From assembly GCF_022267315.1 (NCBI RefSeq), contig NZ_JAIKLE010000015.1, positions 62,001 through 126,000 on the forward strand: a DNA stretch of 64,000 nt, in the 5' to 3' direction. The stretch comes from Maribellus maritimus (GTDB lineage: Bacteria; Bacteroidota; Bacteroidia; Bacteroidales; Prolixibacteraceae). Numbering within the stretch: the first letter of the stretch is position 1; each line of letters opens with the position of its first letter. The notes beneath the pieces are model-generated. The model was not told the origin of the DNA and did no database searches. It saw only the letters and a list, made by a program, of their open reading frames with translations. Position numbers and translations under genes: made by a program. This document shows positions 9,453 through 19,290 of the stretch, in pieces.

Positions 9453-9730
9453 ATGAAACCGAAAAACCTTCTTTTTACTCTTGTTAGGTATTACTCTTTA
9501 TGTTAATGCCAATACCTCTCAATCTGATTCTATTGATATTGGAATGGGAACGATGAAATTTTCAACAGTAATCATACCTATAAGACGCTGGATGAAGCGC
9601 ATACCGAAAACAATTTCCGTTTTAATCATGGCATATTTTTGAGAGGATAATATAGATAAGAAGAAATAGACTTTGTCTACATAGAAACGAAAGGACTGAT
9701 TTATATTAAGTATTCGTAGATGGGAATGTA
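9453..9730 (+). pseudogene. Remnant of a DUF5695-like gene (paralogue of the gene at 12041)
   Basis: Within the 660-bp gap between the lipoprotein and the GH43 gene, translated fragments match the N-terminal third of the intact protein at 12041. Starting at ATG 9453 there is a signal-like stretch, a frameshift near 9480, then DSIDIGMGTMKFST, which parallels DSLNLEMGSVKFST in the intact copy. From 9561, in another frame, FNSNHTYKTLDEAHTENNF parallels FNNNLSGKSLDEAHSENVF, with about 140 codons missing between the two blocks. A further weak match (IDFVYIETKG against YLQVIRLKG) follows a stop. Internal deletion, frameshifts and stops make it non-functional. The rest of the gap, before 9453 and after about 9730, shows nothing I can name. 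Confidence 0.75.
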
Positions 9731-9844
9731 AATGAATATCAAATTTTACGAATGAGTTAAGTATTTTTCTGAACTCAGGTAAATTTCTTTTATCAGAAAG
9801 CAGAGATGGAATATGTTAATTAATTTTGAGTAAAAAGTTGAAAA

Positions 9845-12025
9845 ATGACAAGGACTGCTATAGCGTCATTGCTAAAAAGAAATAACCACATACTTTTGTT
9901 GTTAATTGCTTTTGCTACGCTGAATTACTCATGCGGGCGAAGTGAAAATGCTTCTTCCTCAAAAAGCAATCCATTACTCCCCGGATATTTTGCCGATCCA
10001 ACCATTAAAAAGTTTGGTGATACATATTATCTTTATGCAACAACCGATGGTATTAAACTGGCTTCCGGTGAGCCGCAAATATGGATAAGCAAAGATTTTG
10101 TAAACTGGTACAACTATGAAATGGATATTGAATTACCGGAAGGACTCACCAATTGCTGGGCGCCCGATGTTGTTGAGGGTCGCGATGGACATTACTATTA
10201 TTTTATGGGAAACTGCCAGTTTGGGTGTAATATCTATGGTTATGTTTCCGACTCACCAATGGGGCCGTGGAAACCTATTCAAGATGGTGAGGCTGTTATT
10301 CCGGTAGGAACGTCAAGAGAACATCTGCCTGCTCTGGATGCACAATTTTTCAACGACGACAACGGCGATTTGTATTCCTATTTCGGAACATGGTGTACGT
10401 CTTTTGGCGGGATGGGCTGGGTGAAATTTAATCCAGATAATTTTGCCATTGCAAAGGAAGGTTTTATCCCTATAGAGCAAATTCCGGAAGCCTTTGAAGC
10501 TGCGTACATGATAAAGCGTGACAGCACTTACTTTCTGATGTATTCAGCAGGTGATTGCCGCTTGAGTAGCTACTCTGTTCATTACGCCTGGTCAAACAGT
10601 CCGGAAGGGCCATTTGTATATGGCAAAAACAATCCCTTACTGGTTAGCAACGAGGATGGTACAATTGATGGTCCAGGGCACCATTCCATTTTAAAAGAAG
10701 GTGATGATTATTATATTTTGTATCACCGCCATGACAATCCGCACAGTACAGGAGGCGAATTCCGTCAGGTGTGCGTCGATAAATTATATTTTCCCGGCAG
10801 TCATACCATTGAAAAAATTACTCCCACGCATTCCGGTATCGGTTATCTTGGAAAAGGTTCCGTTTCGGCGAAAGACCTGGCTGTAGAGGCAAGCGTTTCT
10901 GCCTCGTCGTATTATCATCTGAAATCGATGGCAACACGATACACAGGTGCTCCTGTCGATTTTGAATATGTACCGGAATATGCCGTGGATAACAACAACG
11001 GAACCATGTGGAAAGCCGCATCGGCAAAACTGCCTCAAACGTTAACCATCGATTTGGGAAAAACAGAAAAGATAGAACGAATCGCTACTCAGTTTGAATA
11101 CCCCACTTTTTATTATCAATATAAAATTGAAGTTTCAGTTGACGGGACTAACTGGGAAATTTTTGCCGACAAAACAGCAAACAGAAGAAGTGGTTCTCCA
11201 ATGATTGATGATAAAACGACAAAAAGCCGTTTTGTAAAACTGACAGTTACCGGGACAGAAAAGTCAGGCATGTTTCCTGCTGTTTGGAATATTAAAATTT
11301 ATGACGATACTTTTGAAGTTCCTTCGTATCAGAATAAGGAAATACTAAACGAAGGTTGCATAGAAAGCACAAATTCGTTGTTGGTTGATTTGAATGCAGA
11401 GACTTTTCCGCAAGGGAAACCGGATAGCAATTTATCAAATTCCGGGGCTTTGAAAGGAGAGTTTATATTTGAAGGAAATCCTGAGATTAAAGAAATTCAA
11501 AAGGTAAAAGCGTTTTATTTTGACGGAAAGAGCTTTTTGAAACTGGATAAAACAGCTCCCAAAAGTCTGGACTGGAATTCTCCTTTTACAGTTAGTACAT
11601 GGGTTTATAATCCTGAAATCGGCCAGGGTGAATGTGTGGTGGCGTGGAACACCCGCGAAAATATGCTGCAATCGTCTTATGCTGCGTTGATGTACGGAAA
11701 GGGAAATTATGGAGCTATGGCTCATGGCGATGGAGCTGTTGATCTTCCTTATAAAAATATTCCTCAAAAAGGACGGTGGCATCATATTCTTGTTACCTTC
11801 GACGGTATGTTGGAGTCGGTTTTCGTAGATGGAAAATTAGACACACAAATACCAATTAGCTTGTTTGTAAAAGCTGATGAAATTTTGATAGGAGCATCTG
11901 GAGATCCCTCCGAGAATTTCACAGGATATATTTCGAGAGTGCAGCTTTATGATAAGGCTTTTTTACAAAATGAAATTTATTCCGTATTAAAAGAAACAAA
12001 ACCATTGGGAATTAAATGGAAATAA
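9845..12025 (+). CDS. GH43-family arabinofuranosidase/xylosidase lipoprotein with F5/8C and LamG modules
   Basis: A 726-residue lipoprotein (lipobox cysteine 30, LNYSC). Residues about 42-345 form the five-bladed propeller of GH43: the catalytic base is D51 in PGYFADPT, the pKa-modulating aspartate is D165 in PALDAQFF, and the acid is probably E218 in FEAAYM. A coagulation-factor F5/8C (CBM32-like) domain follows at about 360-490 and a LamG/concanavalin-like jellyroll at about 530-720. GH43 enzymes cleave alpha-L-arabinofuranosides, arabinan or beta-xylosides; the subfamily cannot be fixed by eye. It begins the enzyme half of the locus, with the next gene 15 bp downstream. Two carbohydrate-binding modules suggest action on large insoluble or cell-wall material. 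Confidence 0.88.
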   Translation: MTRTAIASLLKRNNHILLLLIAFATLNYSCGRSENASSSKSNPLLPGYFADPTIKKFGDTYYLYATTDGIKLASGEPQIWISKDFVNWYNYEMDIELPEGLTNCWAPDVVEGRDGHYYYFMGNCQFGCNIYGYVSDSPMGPWKPIQDGEAVIPVGTSREHLPALDAQFFNDDNGDLYSYFGTWCTSFGGMGWVKFNPDNFAIAKEGFIPIEQIPEAFEAAYMIKRDSTYFLMYSAGDCRLSSYSVHYAWSNSPEGPFVYGKNNPLLVSNEDGTIDGPGHHSILKEGDDYYILYHRHDNPHSTGGEFRQVCVDKLYFPGSHTIEKITPTHSGIGYLGKGSVSAKDLAVEASVSASSYYHLKSMATRYTGAPVDFEYVPEYAVDNNNGTMWKAASAKLPQTLTIDLGKTEKIERIATQFEYPTFYYQYKIEVSVDGTNWEIFADKTANRRSGSPMIDDKTTKSRFVKLTVTGTEKSGMFPAVWNIKIYDDTFEVPSYQNKEILNEGCIESTNSLLVDLNAETFPQGKPDSNLSNSGALKGEFIFEGNPEIKEIQKVKAFYFDGKSFLKLDKTAPKSLDWNSPFTVSTWVYNPEIGQGECVVAWNTRENMLQSSYAALMYGKGNYGAMAHGDGAVDLPYKNIPQKGRWHHILVTFDGMLESVFVDGKLDTQIPISLFVKADEILIGASGDPSENFTGYISRVQLYDKAFLQNEIYSVLKETKPLGIKWK

Positions 12026-12040
12026 TAAAAAGAAACGATA

Positions 12041-14758
12041 ATGAAATCTAGAAATATGGTTGTAATGTTATTGTGTTGGATGTTAAGCTGGAGTTTCTCA
12101 CCGTCTGCGGCTTTGATTGCCACACTTCAGATTCCGGCATCAGATTCACTTAACCTCGAGATGGGCTCGGTAAAATTTTCTACTCCTGAATTTAATATCG
12201 AGTTGTTGAAATCGTCACAAACAGTTTTGGGATTGCACCCGGCATCTGAGCCTGATTTCGATTTTACACCAGGAAACCTCCTTTCACGAAGAAAGAAAGC
12301 TGGTTTTTATCATTTGGGTGACATTAATTTCAAACTGAAAGCGCCTGGAGATAAAGAATGGAGCAGTTACTCATCAGCTGCTTCAAGAAAAGATGTGAGG
12401 GAAATTGCCTCAAGTGATGAGTATGTTTTGGCAGCTTCCGATCTTTCTCCACTTTTCCCTGAAAATACGCCAGTAAAAATAAATCGTTACTGGGAAAATC
12501 ACGACGGGAATATTGTTCTCCGTTTTGAATTCAAAAATATCTCAAAAAAAACACTTGAAATCGGGGCGTTGGGAATACCAATGATTTTTAATAATAACCT
12601 CAGTGGAAAATCGCTTGACGAAGCGCATTCGGAAAATGTATTTTTTGATCCTTATATCGGCAAAGATGCCGGGTATTTACAAGTAATTCGGTTAAAAGGC
12701 AGCGGGCCGGTTTTACTGGTGGTACCATACGGAGATTCTCCTTTTGAGGCATACAACCCATTACTCGATGATCCAACCCGGCGCGGAATTACTTTTGAAG
12801 GATTTCATGAATGGATGATTCATTCGAAAGCATATGCTGAAACTGAATGGAAAGATGCAACACCATGGAACGAACCCACCTCTTTAATTTTAAAGCCAGG
12901 TAAAACTCATTCTTGCGGGGTGAAATTTTTGTTGGCCGATTCGGTACAGAAAATAGAGAAAACATTAGCTGAAAACAAGCGACCTGTTGCCGTCGGTATT
13001 CCAGGCTATGTTTTGCCACAGGATGTTAACGCAGATTTATTTTTGAAGTATGATAGAAAAGTAAAGAAGATTCAGATTGAACCGGACGGCGCCCTGAAAA
13101 TTACTAAAAAAGAAAATACGCCAAATGGATGGCAGAAGTATACAATAAATGGTTTGAAGTGGGGTAGAGCAAGATTAACGGTTGTCTATGCCGACGGGCT
13201 GCAGCAAACAATAAATTATAAGGTAATTAAATCGGAAGAGCAGGTGGTTGCTGATAACGGTCATTTCCTCACAACAGAACAGTGGTTTGACAAGCAAAAT
13301 GATCTTTTTGATCGTTCTCCGTCTGTGATTACATATGATTATGAAACAAAACAAAAGGTTACACAAAATAGCAGGGCCTGGATTTGTGGCCTTGGTGATG
13401 AAGGTGGTTCCGGAGCCTGGCTAAATGCCATAATGAAACAGTTTGTGGAACCCAATAAGAAGGAGGTTGCCAAACTGGAAAATTTTATTCAGCAAACTTT
13501 GTGGGGAGGAATTCAGTACAACGAAGGCAAATTAAAATATGGAGTAAGGAAAAGTATGTTTTATTATCAGCCCGACTCTATGCCGGCCGGCACTTACAGT
13601 AGCGATGTTAATTTTGGAACCTGGGCAGCCTGGGATAAAGAACATGCCATGTCGGTAGGGCGTTCGTACAATTACCCCCATGTTGCAGCAGCGCATTGGG
13701 TAATGTACAGGTTATCCCGGAATTATGAAGGTTTGGTTACACAGAAAAACTGGGATTGGTATTTGTTAAACGCATATCAAACGTCAATGGCCATGGTAGA
13801 ACTGGCACCTTATTATGCTCAGTTTGGACAAATGGAAGGCTCTGTATTTATTCACATTCTGGAAGATTTAAAAACGGAAGGATTATGGGAATATGCGCGC
13901 AAACTGGAAGGAAAAATGAAAGAGCGTGCCGATCATTGGGCTACGCTTAATTATCCTTTTGGAAGTGAAATGCCCTGGGATTCCACCGGGCAGGAAGAAG
14001 TTTACATGTGGTCGGATTATTTTGGTCTGGATGATAAGGCAGAAACAACTCTAAAAGCAATTTTGGCATATATGCCAACCATTCCGCATTGGGCATACAA
14101 TGGTAATGCCCGGCGGTACTGGGATTTTCTGTATGGAGGAAAGCTTTCTCGGGTGGAACGACAGATTCACCATTACGGGTCAGGACTGAATGCCATCCCG
14201 GTTTTGAAGGAATACCGGGAGAATCCCGACAATTTATATCTACTCCGCGTCGGTTACGGAGGAGTTTTAGGAACACTTTCAAATATAACACAGGATGGAT
14301 TTGCTCCTTGTGCTTTTCACTCATTTCCTTCAACTTTAAAAAATGATGGCATTTCGGGTGATTACGGACCCGGTTTTTACGGTTATGCAGTGAATTCTTC
14401 AACTTTTATTACGCATGACGAAGAGTTTGGTTGGCTTGCTTTTGGCGGAAATATAAATGTAGATAATGGTGTTGTTAATGTAGAACTGACTACTGCAGCA
14501 AAATCACGTGTTTTTATTTCGCCGCTAAAATTATGGCTAACACTTGAAGCGGGAGAATTTGAGTCGGTTTTCTATAATCAAAATAACGGAGAAGTGAGTT
14601 TCGAATTAAAAGAAGCAAATGACTTTACACCCAAAGCCTATTTGAAAATTGAAAGTTATGGAGATAGTGAACCAAAACCAGAATCGTACTCAAAAAACGC
14701 GCGGAATCTTTATGAAATCAAGTTACAGGATTCGCCATTAAAAGTAAATCTTAACTAG
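12041..14758 (+). CDS. DUF5695-like exported protein (putative carbohydrate-active)
   Basis: A 905-residue secreted protein with a signal peptide ending near SAALIA. The N-terminal 300 residues are beta-rich (RFEFKNISKKTLEIGALGIP), which resembles the sandwich domain in front of glycosidases. The remainder is helical and Trp/Tyr-rich, with HWVMYRLSRNYEGL, ELAPYYAQFGQMEG and PFGSEMPWDSTGQEEVYMW, the sort of alpha/alpha-barrel seen in several hydrolase and lyase families. Overall length and layout agree with DUF5695. I cannot point to proven catalytic residues; the acidic pair in WDSTGQEE is a candidate. It sits between GH43 and the S9 peptidase with gaps of 15 and 7 bp, so it is co-transcribed. 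A decayed paralogue lies at 9453. Confidence 0.7.
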   Translation: MKSRNMVVMLLCWMLSWSFSPSAALIATLQIPASDSLNLEMGSVKFSTPEFNIELLKSSQTVLGLHPASEPDFDFTPGNLLSRRKKAGFYHLGDINFKLKAPGDKEWSSYSSAASRKDVREIASSDEYVLAASDLSPLFPENTPVKINRYWENHDGNIVLRFEFKNISKKTLEIGALGIPMIFNNNLSGKSLDEAHSENVFFDPYIGKDAGYLQVIRLKGSGPVLLVVPYGDSPFEAYNPLLDDPTRRGITFEGFHEWMIHSKAYAETEWKDATPWNEPTSLILKPGKTHSCGVKFLLADSVQKIEKTLAENKRPVAVGIPGYVLPQDVNADLFLKYDRKVKKIQIEPDGALKITKKENTPNGWQKYTINGLKWGRARLTVVYADGLQQTINYKVIKSEEQVVADNGHFLTTEQWFDKQNDLFDRSPSVITYDYETKQKVTQNSRAWICGLGDEGGSGAWLNAIMKQFVEPNKKEVAKLENFIQQTLWGGIQYNEGKLKYGVRKSMFYYQPDSMPAGTYSSDVNFGTWAAWDKEHAMSVGRSYNYPHVAAAHWVMYRLSRNYEGLVTQKNWDWYLLNAYQTSMAMVELAPYYAQFGQMEGSVFIHILEDLKTEGLWEYARKLEGKMKERADHWATLNYPFGSEMPWDSTGQEEVYMWSDYFGLDDKAETTLKAILAYMPTIPHWAYNGNARRYWDFLYGGKLSRVERQIHHYGSGLNAIPVLKEYRENPDNLYLLRVGYGGVLGTLSNITQDGFAPCAFHSFPSTLKNDGISGDYGPGFYGYAVNSSTFITHDEEFGWLAFGGNINVDNGVVNVELTTAAKSRVFISPLKLWLTLEAGEFESVFYNQNNGEVSFELKEANDFTPKAYLKIESYGDSEPKPESYSKNARNLYEIKLQDSPLKVNLN

Positions 14759-14765
14759 AAAAAAA

Positions 14766-17009
14766 ATGAATAGTTCAATGTCACGTATTATTTTAAGTTT
14801 TGTACTTTTTTTTGTTTTAGAAGCACATGCTCAGGTAACAGAAGAAGACTATGCACACGCTGATTCGGTAATGAAACTGTCGAATCTTGTTTATAACCAG
14901 ATTTCAAATGTAAATTGGGTCGATTCTACTCAAATTCTGTGGTACGCAACCAAAACCAGAAACGGGGTGGAATATACATTTGCAGATGCTCAAAAGAAAA
15001 CCAAAAAATCGGCATTTGATACGGAACGGCTGGTTGAAGCAATTAACAAACTTCTTGATAAAAAAGAAACAAAGCAGTCCCTTCGTCTGGGCGATTTAAA
15101 ACCGGGAACCCGGAAAAACAGTTTGCAATTTTCGTATGATAATGCTTTCTGGACATTCAACACAAGAGATTATACGCTTCAGAAAGATTCACTTATAAAA
15201 CCACGGAAACGTCGGGGATACTGGGGAGGTTCTTTTGATGAGCTGGGGAACGATCCGGTACCTTCTCCGGATAGTGTTTGGACGGCTTTTATCAAAAATT
15301 ACAATGTTTATGTAAAAGGTAAAGGTGGTAAAACACATCAGTTAAGTTTCGATGGTTCGCCGGGCGATTACTATTCATCCTATTTTTTCTGGTCTCCTGA
15401 TTCTAAAAAACTAGCTGTTAATAAGGTTCGAAAAAATGAGCCGCGTGAGATATTTTTTGTAGAATCAGCCCCCGATTCACAACTTCAACCTGAGTTACAC
15501 AAACGAAATTATTTGAAACCTGGTGATGCCCTCCCCATTAAACATCCATCTTTGTTCGATGTGGAGAGTTTAAAACAAATTCCGGTAGATAGCAAAGCTT
15601 TTGAATTTCAGTATAGTCTTTCCAATCCTAAATGGAATAAAACAGGCTCGGCTTTTACTTTTGAATACAATCAACGGGGGCATCAGGTTTATCAAATCGT
15701 AAAAGTAGATGCAGAAACCGGGAGAATACAAGTTGTCATTGACGAAACAAGCAAAACCTTTATCGATTACAGCGGTAAGCGCTATCGGTACGATTTGGAA
15801 GACAGCAACGAAATAATTTGGGCTTCGGAACGCGATGGTTGGAATCATTTGTATCTGTTTGATTCGAATACAGGCAAACTAAAAAATCAGATAACAAAAG
15901 GAGAATGGGTGGTTCGAGATGTATTGCATGTGGATAAAAAGAACAAGACAATTTATTTTTATGGTTCTGGCAAAAACGACGATGAAGATCCCTATTTTAA
16001 ACATTGTTACAAAATTAATTTTGATGGCAGCGGACTACTAGACCTGACTCCTGAGAAAATGGAGCATGATGTCACCTTCTCAAAAAACTTCGATTATTTT
16101 ACGGATACCTATTCAACGGTTGAAGTTCCACCTGTGACCGTCTTGCGCAGTGCCGAGGATGGCCAAGTAGTTTTGGAACTGGAAAAAGCGGATATTGATG
16201 ACTTGAAAGAAAAGGGATGGATTGCACCGGAGCCTTTTGTCGCAAAAGGGCGCGATGGCAAAACAGATATATGGGGAAATATTTATCGTCCAACAAATTT
16301 TGATAAAAATAAGTCTTACCCGGTTATAGAATACATTTATGCGGGGCCGCAAAGTTCGTTTGTCCAGAAAAATTTCCGACCTGTCAGTTATACGTTTTCG
16401 GGACTAGCCGAATTGGGATTTATCATTGTTCAAATGGACGGAATGGGAACCTCTAACCGTTCGAAGGCTTTTCACGATGTTTGCTGGAAGAACCTGAAAG
16501 ATGCAGGTTTTCCCGATCGCATTCTTTGGATGAAAGCTGCGGCAAAGAAATACAAATACATGGATATTGGTCGTGTTGGTATTTTTGGAGGCTCAGCAGG
16601 CGGACAAAATGCATTGGCGGGTTTACTTTTTTATCCTGATTTTTATAAAGCAGGTGCTGCTTCCTGTGGATGCCATGACAACCGAATGGACAAAATGTGG
16701 TGGAACGAACAATGGATGGGCTACCCGATTGGCCCTCAGTATGAAGAATGTTCCAATGTAGTAAATGCAGAAAATCTGCAAGGCCGTCTTTTATTGATTG
16801 TTGGAGAGGTGGATGATAATGTCGACCCGGCTTCTACTATGCAGGTGGCCGATGCACTGATTAAAGCAAAAAAGGATTTTGAACTCGTTGTTCTTCCCGG
16901 AGTAAATCATACTTTGGGAGGTGAATATGGCGAGCAAAAACGGCGCGATTTTTTTATACAAAATCTGTTAAACAAAAAGACTCCTGACTGGAATACTGTA
17001 CCGAAATAA
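14766..17009 (+). CDS. S9-family (DPP IV/prolyl oligopeptidase-like) serine peptidase
   Basis: A 747-residue exported peptidase with a signal peptide ending near EAHAQ. Residues about 60-500 make a DPP IV-type eight-bladed propeller (SPDSKKLAVNK, WNKTGSAFTFEYNQRG). The alpha/beta-hydrolase domain covers about 530-740: nucleophile S610 in FGGSAGGQ, aspartate near 683 in GEVDDNVDP, and H715 in GVNHTLGG. Members of S9 cut after proline or hydrolyse acyl esters. Placement inside a glycan locus with GH127 and GH43 suggests removal of Pro/Hyp-containing peptides from glycoprotein substrates, but a deacetylase-like esterase role cannot be excluded. Flanking gaps are 7 and 19 bp. Confidence 0.87.
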   Translation: MNSSMSRIILSFVLFFVLEAHAQVTEEDYAHADSVMKLSNLVYNQISNVNWVDSTQILWYATKTRNGVEYTFADAQKKTKKSAFDTERLVEAINKLLDKKETKQSLRLGDLKPGTRKNSLQFSYDNAFWTFNTRDYTLQKDSLIKPRKRRGYWGGSFDELGNDPVPSPDSVWTAFIKNYNVYVKGKGGKTHQLSFDGSPGDYYSSYFFWSPDSKKLAVNKVRKNEPREIFFVESAPDSQLQPELHKRNYLKPGDALPIKHPSLFDVESLKQIPVDSKAFEFQYSLSNPKWNKTGSAFTFEYNQRGHQVYQIVKVDAETGRIQVVIDETSKTFIDYSGKRYRYDLEDSNEIIWASERDGWNHLYLFDSNTGKLKNQITKGEWVVRDVLHVDKKNKTIYFYGSGKNDDEDPYFKHCYKINFDGSGLLDLTPEKMEHDVTFSKNFDYFTDTYSTVEVPPVTVLRSAEDGQVVLELEKADIDDLKEKGWIAPEPFVAKGRDGKTDIWGNIYRPTNFDKNKSYPVIEYIYAGPQSSFVQKNFRPVSYTFSGLAELGFIIVQMDGMGTSNRSKAFHDVCWKNLKDAGFPDRILWMKAAAKKYKYMDIGRVGIFGGSAGGQNALAGLLFYPDFYKAGAASCGCHDNRMDKMWWNEQWMGYPIGPQYEECSNVVNAENLQGRLLLIVGEVDDNVDPASTMQVADALIKAKKDFELVVLPGVNHTLGGEYGEQKRRDFFIQNLLNKKTPDWNTVPK

Positions 17010-17028
17010 AATACATTCAATACAAAAA

Positions 17029-17883
17029 ATGAAGAAATCTGTCTTAAAAAAAATAGCAAATTTCCTGTTGGTAATTTTTGCAGCAAGCTTTCTGCCGTTA
17101 GAACTGCTGGCCAATACTCGAGTTGAAAAAAATAGAAATAGCGATGGAGAATATTTGATTTCTGCACCTCCTGAAGAATTGAATTTAGATCCTTTTTATA
17201 AAAAATATGCTAATGTGAACGGCATTCATGTAATGAGTTCTCACCGGGTACCTGATTCTGCATTTGTAGTAGCTTGCGCGATAGTTGATTTTATGACCGA
17301 TGGGCTCCCAGAGCCGGTGTTAAATCAAATGGTTAAGCTGAAAACAAGAGTGGGAATTATGGCACGTTATGAAGGAACCACCGATATTCCGGAACACGCT
17401 TATTTGGTTAACGATACCACTTTAAATTGGGATGTACGTGCGAGAGGGTTAGGAGGAACAGTACATTTGCCTTTGACCACATGTGCTGAAGAAAACTTGC
17501 TTTGCTATCAGATTGATAAATACCACGCTGAGGATATTTTAATTCACGAGTTTTCTCACACCATTCATGGCGTTGGAATTATGCCCATCGATTCCGCTTT
17601 TAACGGTTTGTTGCAGGAAAAACTTGATGCAGCTATAGCGCAGGGGAAATACAAAAATACATACGCCGCAACCAATATATGGGAATATTGGGCTGAAGGA
17701 GTACAAAACTGGTTTAATGTAAATGCCGAAGTGAAACAGCCTGACGGAAAACACAATTGGGTAAATACACGGGATGATATGAAAAAATACGATCCGGATT
17801 TGTATGAGATTCTAGGTCGCTATTTTCCTGATTTTGAAACAAGTCCTTCTTGTCACGATGCAGCTAATTTGTATGTCGAATAG
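17029..17883 (+). CDS. Putative zinc metallopeptidase (HEFSH motif), exported
   Basis: A 284-residue protein with an N-terminal signal peptide (KIANFLLVIFAASFLPLELLA, about residues 8-29). The active-site helix is IHEFSHTIHG, giving zinc ligands H173 and H177 and general base E174. About 42 residues later NIWEYWAEGVQNWF offers E219 or E223 as third ligand, the layout of a gluzincin such as the lethal-factor-like (ATLF) families. I do not recognise the exact family. It is the last gene of the locus, 19 bp after the S9 peptidase, and is followed by two hairpins. Together with the S9 gene it suggests that the locus also attacks a protein backbone. Confidence 0.68.
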   Translation: MKKSVLKKIANFLLVIFAASFLPLELLANTRVEKNRNSDGEYLISAPPEELNLDPFYKKYANVNGIHVMSSHRVPDSAFVVACAIVDFMTDGLPEPVLNQMVKLKTRVGIMARYEGTTDIPEHAYLVNDTTLNWDVRARGLGGTVHLPLTTCAEENLLCYQIDKYHAEDILIHEFSHTIHGVGIMPIDSAFNGLLQEKLDAAIAQGKYKNTYAATNIWEYWAEGVQNWFNVNAEVKQPDGKHNWVNTRDDMKKYDPDLYEILGRYFPDFETSPSCHDAANLYVE

Positions 17884-17972
17884 GTTGAGTATCTTATTCG
17901 GATGGAATCAGGCAGAATAATGGTACATTGATTTAAGTTCGGGTTTATTCATAAGTTGATTTCTAATTGAAG

Positions 17973-17997
17973 ACGGGGTGATTTTTCATCCCGTTTT
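17973..17997 (+). terminator. Rho-independent terminator of the utilization locus
   Basis: A 9-bp stem with one G-T pair (ACGGGGTGA / TCATCCCGT) and a 4-nt loop, followed by TTTT, 90 bp after the metallopeptidase stop. Confidence 0.65.
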
Positions 17998-18008
17998 GCT
18001 TAAAAGCA

Positions 18009-18037
18009 AAAAAGGAGCCAAAACTTGACTCCTTTTT
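18009..18037. terminator. Bidirectional terminator between the locus and clpX
   Basis: A 9-bp stem (AAAAAGGAG / CTCCTTTTT) around an 11-nt loop, with A and T runs on the two sides, so it works in both directions between the convergent metallopeptidase and clpX genes. Confidence 0.75.
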
Positions 18038-18058
18038 ATATTATTATTTGAAATATTT

Positions 18059-19288
18059 CTATCCGGCTTTTAAGCGTTGACTTGAGCGGAGTAACTTTTC
18101 CTCGGCATATTCTTTCGAGATCGTAAGCACATCTATCTTTTCCGAGGGAGAGTCAAACATTGCATCATTCATAATGCTTTCACAAATCGAACGCAATCCT
18201 CTGGCTCCCAGTTTGAATTCAACTGCTTTTTCAACTATAAAATGTAAAGCATCTTCCTCAAACTCGAGTTTAATGTCATCAATCTGGAATAATTTTTTGT
18301 ATTGTTTTATAACCGAGTTTTTAGGCTCAGTTAAAATTCTTCGTAAAGCTTCTGCATCAAGTGGATCCAGATGAACCAAAACAGGCAAGCGTCCAATAAT
18401 TTCGGGTATTAATCCAAATGATTTTAAATCCTGAGGTGAAATATACTGTAAGAGATTTTCACGTTCAATTCTGTCTGTTTCTTTGGCGGCACTGTACCCT
18501 ATTACTTTTGTATTTAAACGGTTTGCGATTTTTCGTTCAATACCATCAAAAGCTCCGCCGCATATAAACAGTATATTTTTTGTATCAACAGGTATTAACT
18601 TTTGTTCCGGATGTTTACGACCGCCCTGCGGAGGAACATTAACAATTGACCCTTCCAGTAGTTTTAACAGCCCTTGCTGAACGCCTTCTCCTGAAACATC
18701 ACGGGTTATCGACGGGTTATCACTTTTACGTGCTATTTTATCAATTTCGTCAACAAATACAATTCCACGTTCAGCTGCTTCAACATTATAATCGGCGGCC
18801 TGTAAAAGCCGTGTAAGTAAACTTTCAATGTCTTCGCCAACGTATCCTGCTTCAGTCAGTACGGTTGCATCTACAATCGTGAATGGCACGTGCAACATTT
18901 TTGCAATGGTTCTCGCCAGTAAGGTTTTTCCTGTGCCTGTTTCTCCAACCAGAATAATATTGGATTTTTCTATTTCCGTTTCATCATCATCAAAAGGTTG
19001 AGTAAGCCTTTTGTAATGGTTATAAACCGAAACAGAAAGAATTTTTTTTGCCTGGTCTTGTCCTATCACATACTGGTCGAGAAATTCTTTAATCTCTTTG
19101 GGTTTCAGTAATTTTGCCCCGTCAAGGTCAAAAGAACTGTCTTTTTTTATTTCTTCCTGAATAATGGAGTGTGCTTGTTCTGCACAACGGTCACAAATAT
19201 GTCCGTCAATACCCGCAATCAGCAGATTAACTTCTCTTTTCTCGCGGCCGCAAAAGGAACACTTATCCATTTTATCTTTACCTGCCAT
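18059..19288 (-). CDS. clpX: ATP-dependent Clp protease ATP-binding subunit ClpX
   Basis: A 409-residue AAA+ unfoldase that delivers tagged proteins to the ClpP chamber in the cytoplasm. The N-terminal zinc-binding domain has two CxxC pairs (CSFCGREK and CDRCAEQ). The ATPase core shows Walker A GETGTGKT, Walker [11 protein letters not shown], and the pore-loop region [10 protein letters not shown]. Length and order match ClpX throughout. It starts 2 bp after clpP, so translation is probably coupled, and it is the last gene of a tig-clpP-clpX cluster. Confidence 0.98.
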   Translation of the reverse strand: MAGKDKMDKCSFCGREKREVNLLIAGIDGHICDRCAEQAHSIIQEEIKKDSSFDLDGAKLLKPKEIKEFLDQYVIGQDQAKKILSVSVYNHYKRLTQPFDDDETEIEKSNIILVGETGTGKTLLARTIAKMLHVPFTIVDATVLTEAGYVGEDIESLLTRLLQAADYNVEAAERGIVFVDEIDKIARKSDNPSITRDVSGEGVQQGLLKLLEGSIVNVPPQGGRKHPEQKLIPVDTKNILFICGGAFDGIERKIANRLNTKVIGYSAAKETDRIERENLLQYISPQDLKSFGLIPEIIGRLPVLVHLDPLDAEALRRILTEPKNSVIKQYKKLFQIDDIKLEFEEDALHFIVEKAVEFKLGARGLRSICESIMNDAMFDSPSEKIDVLTISKEYAEEKLLRSSQRLKAG

Positions 19289-19290
19289 CT

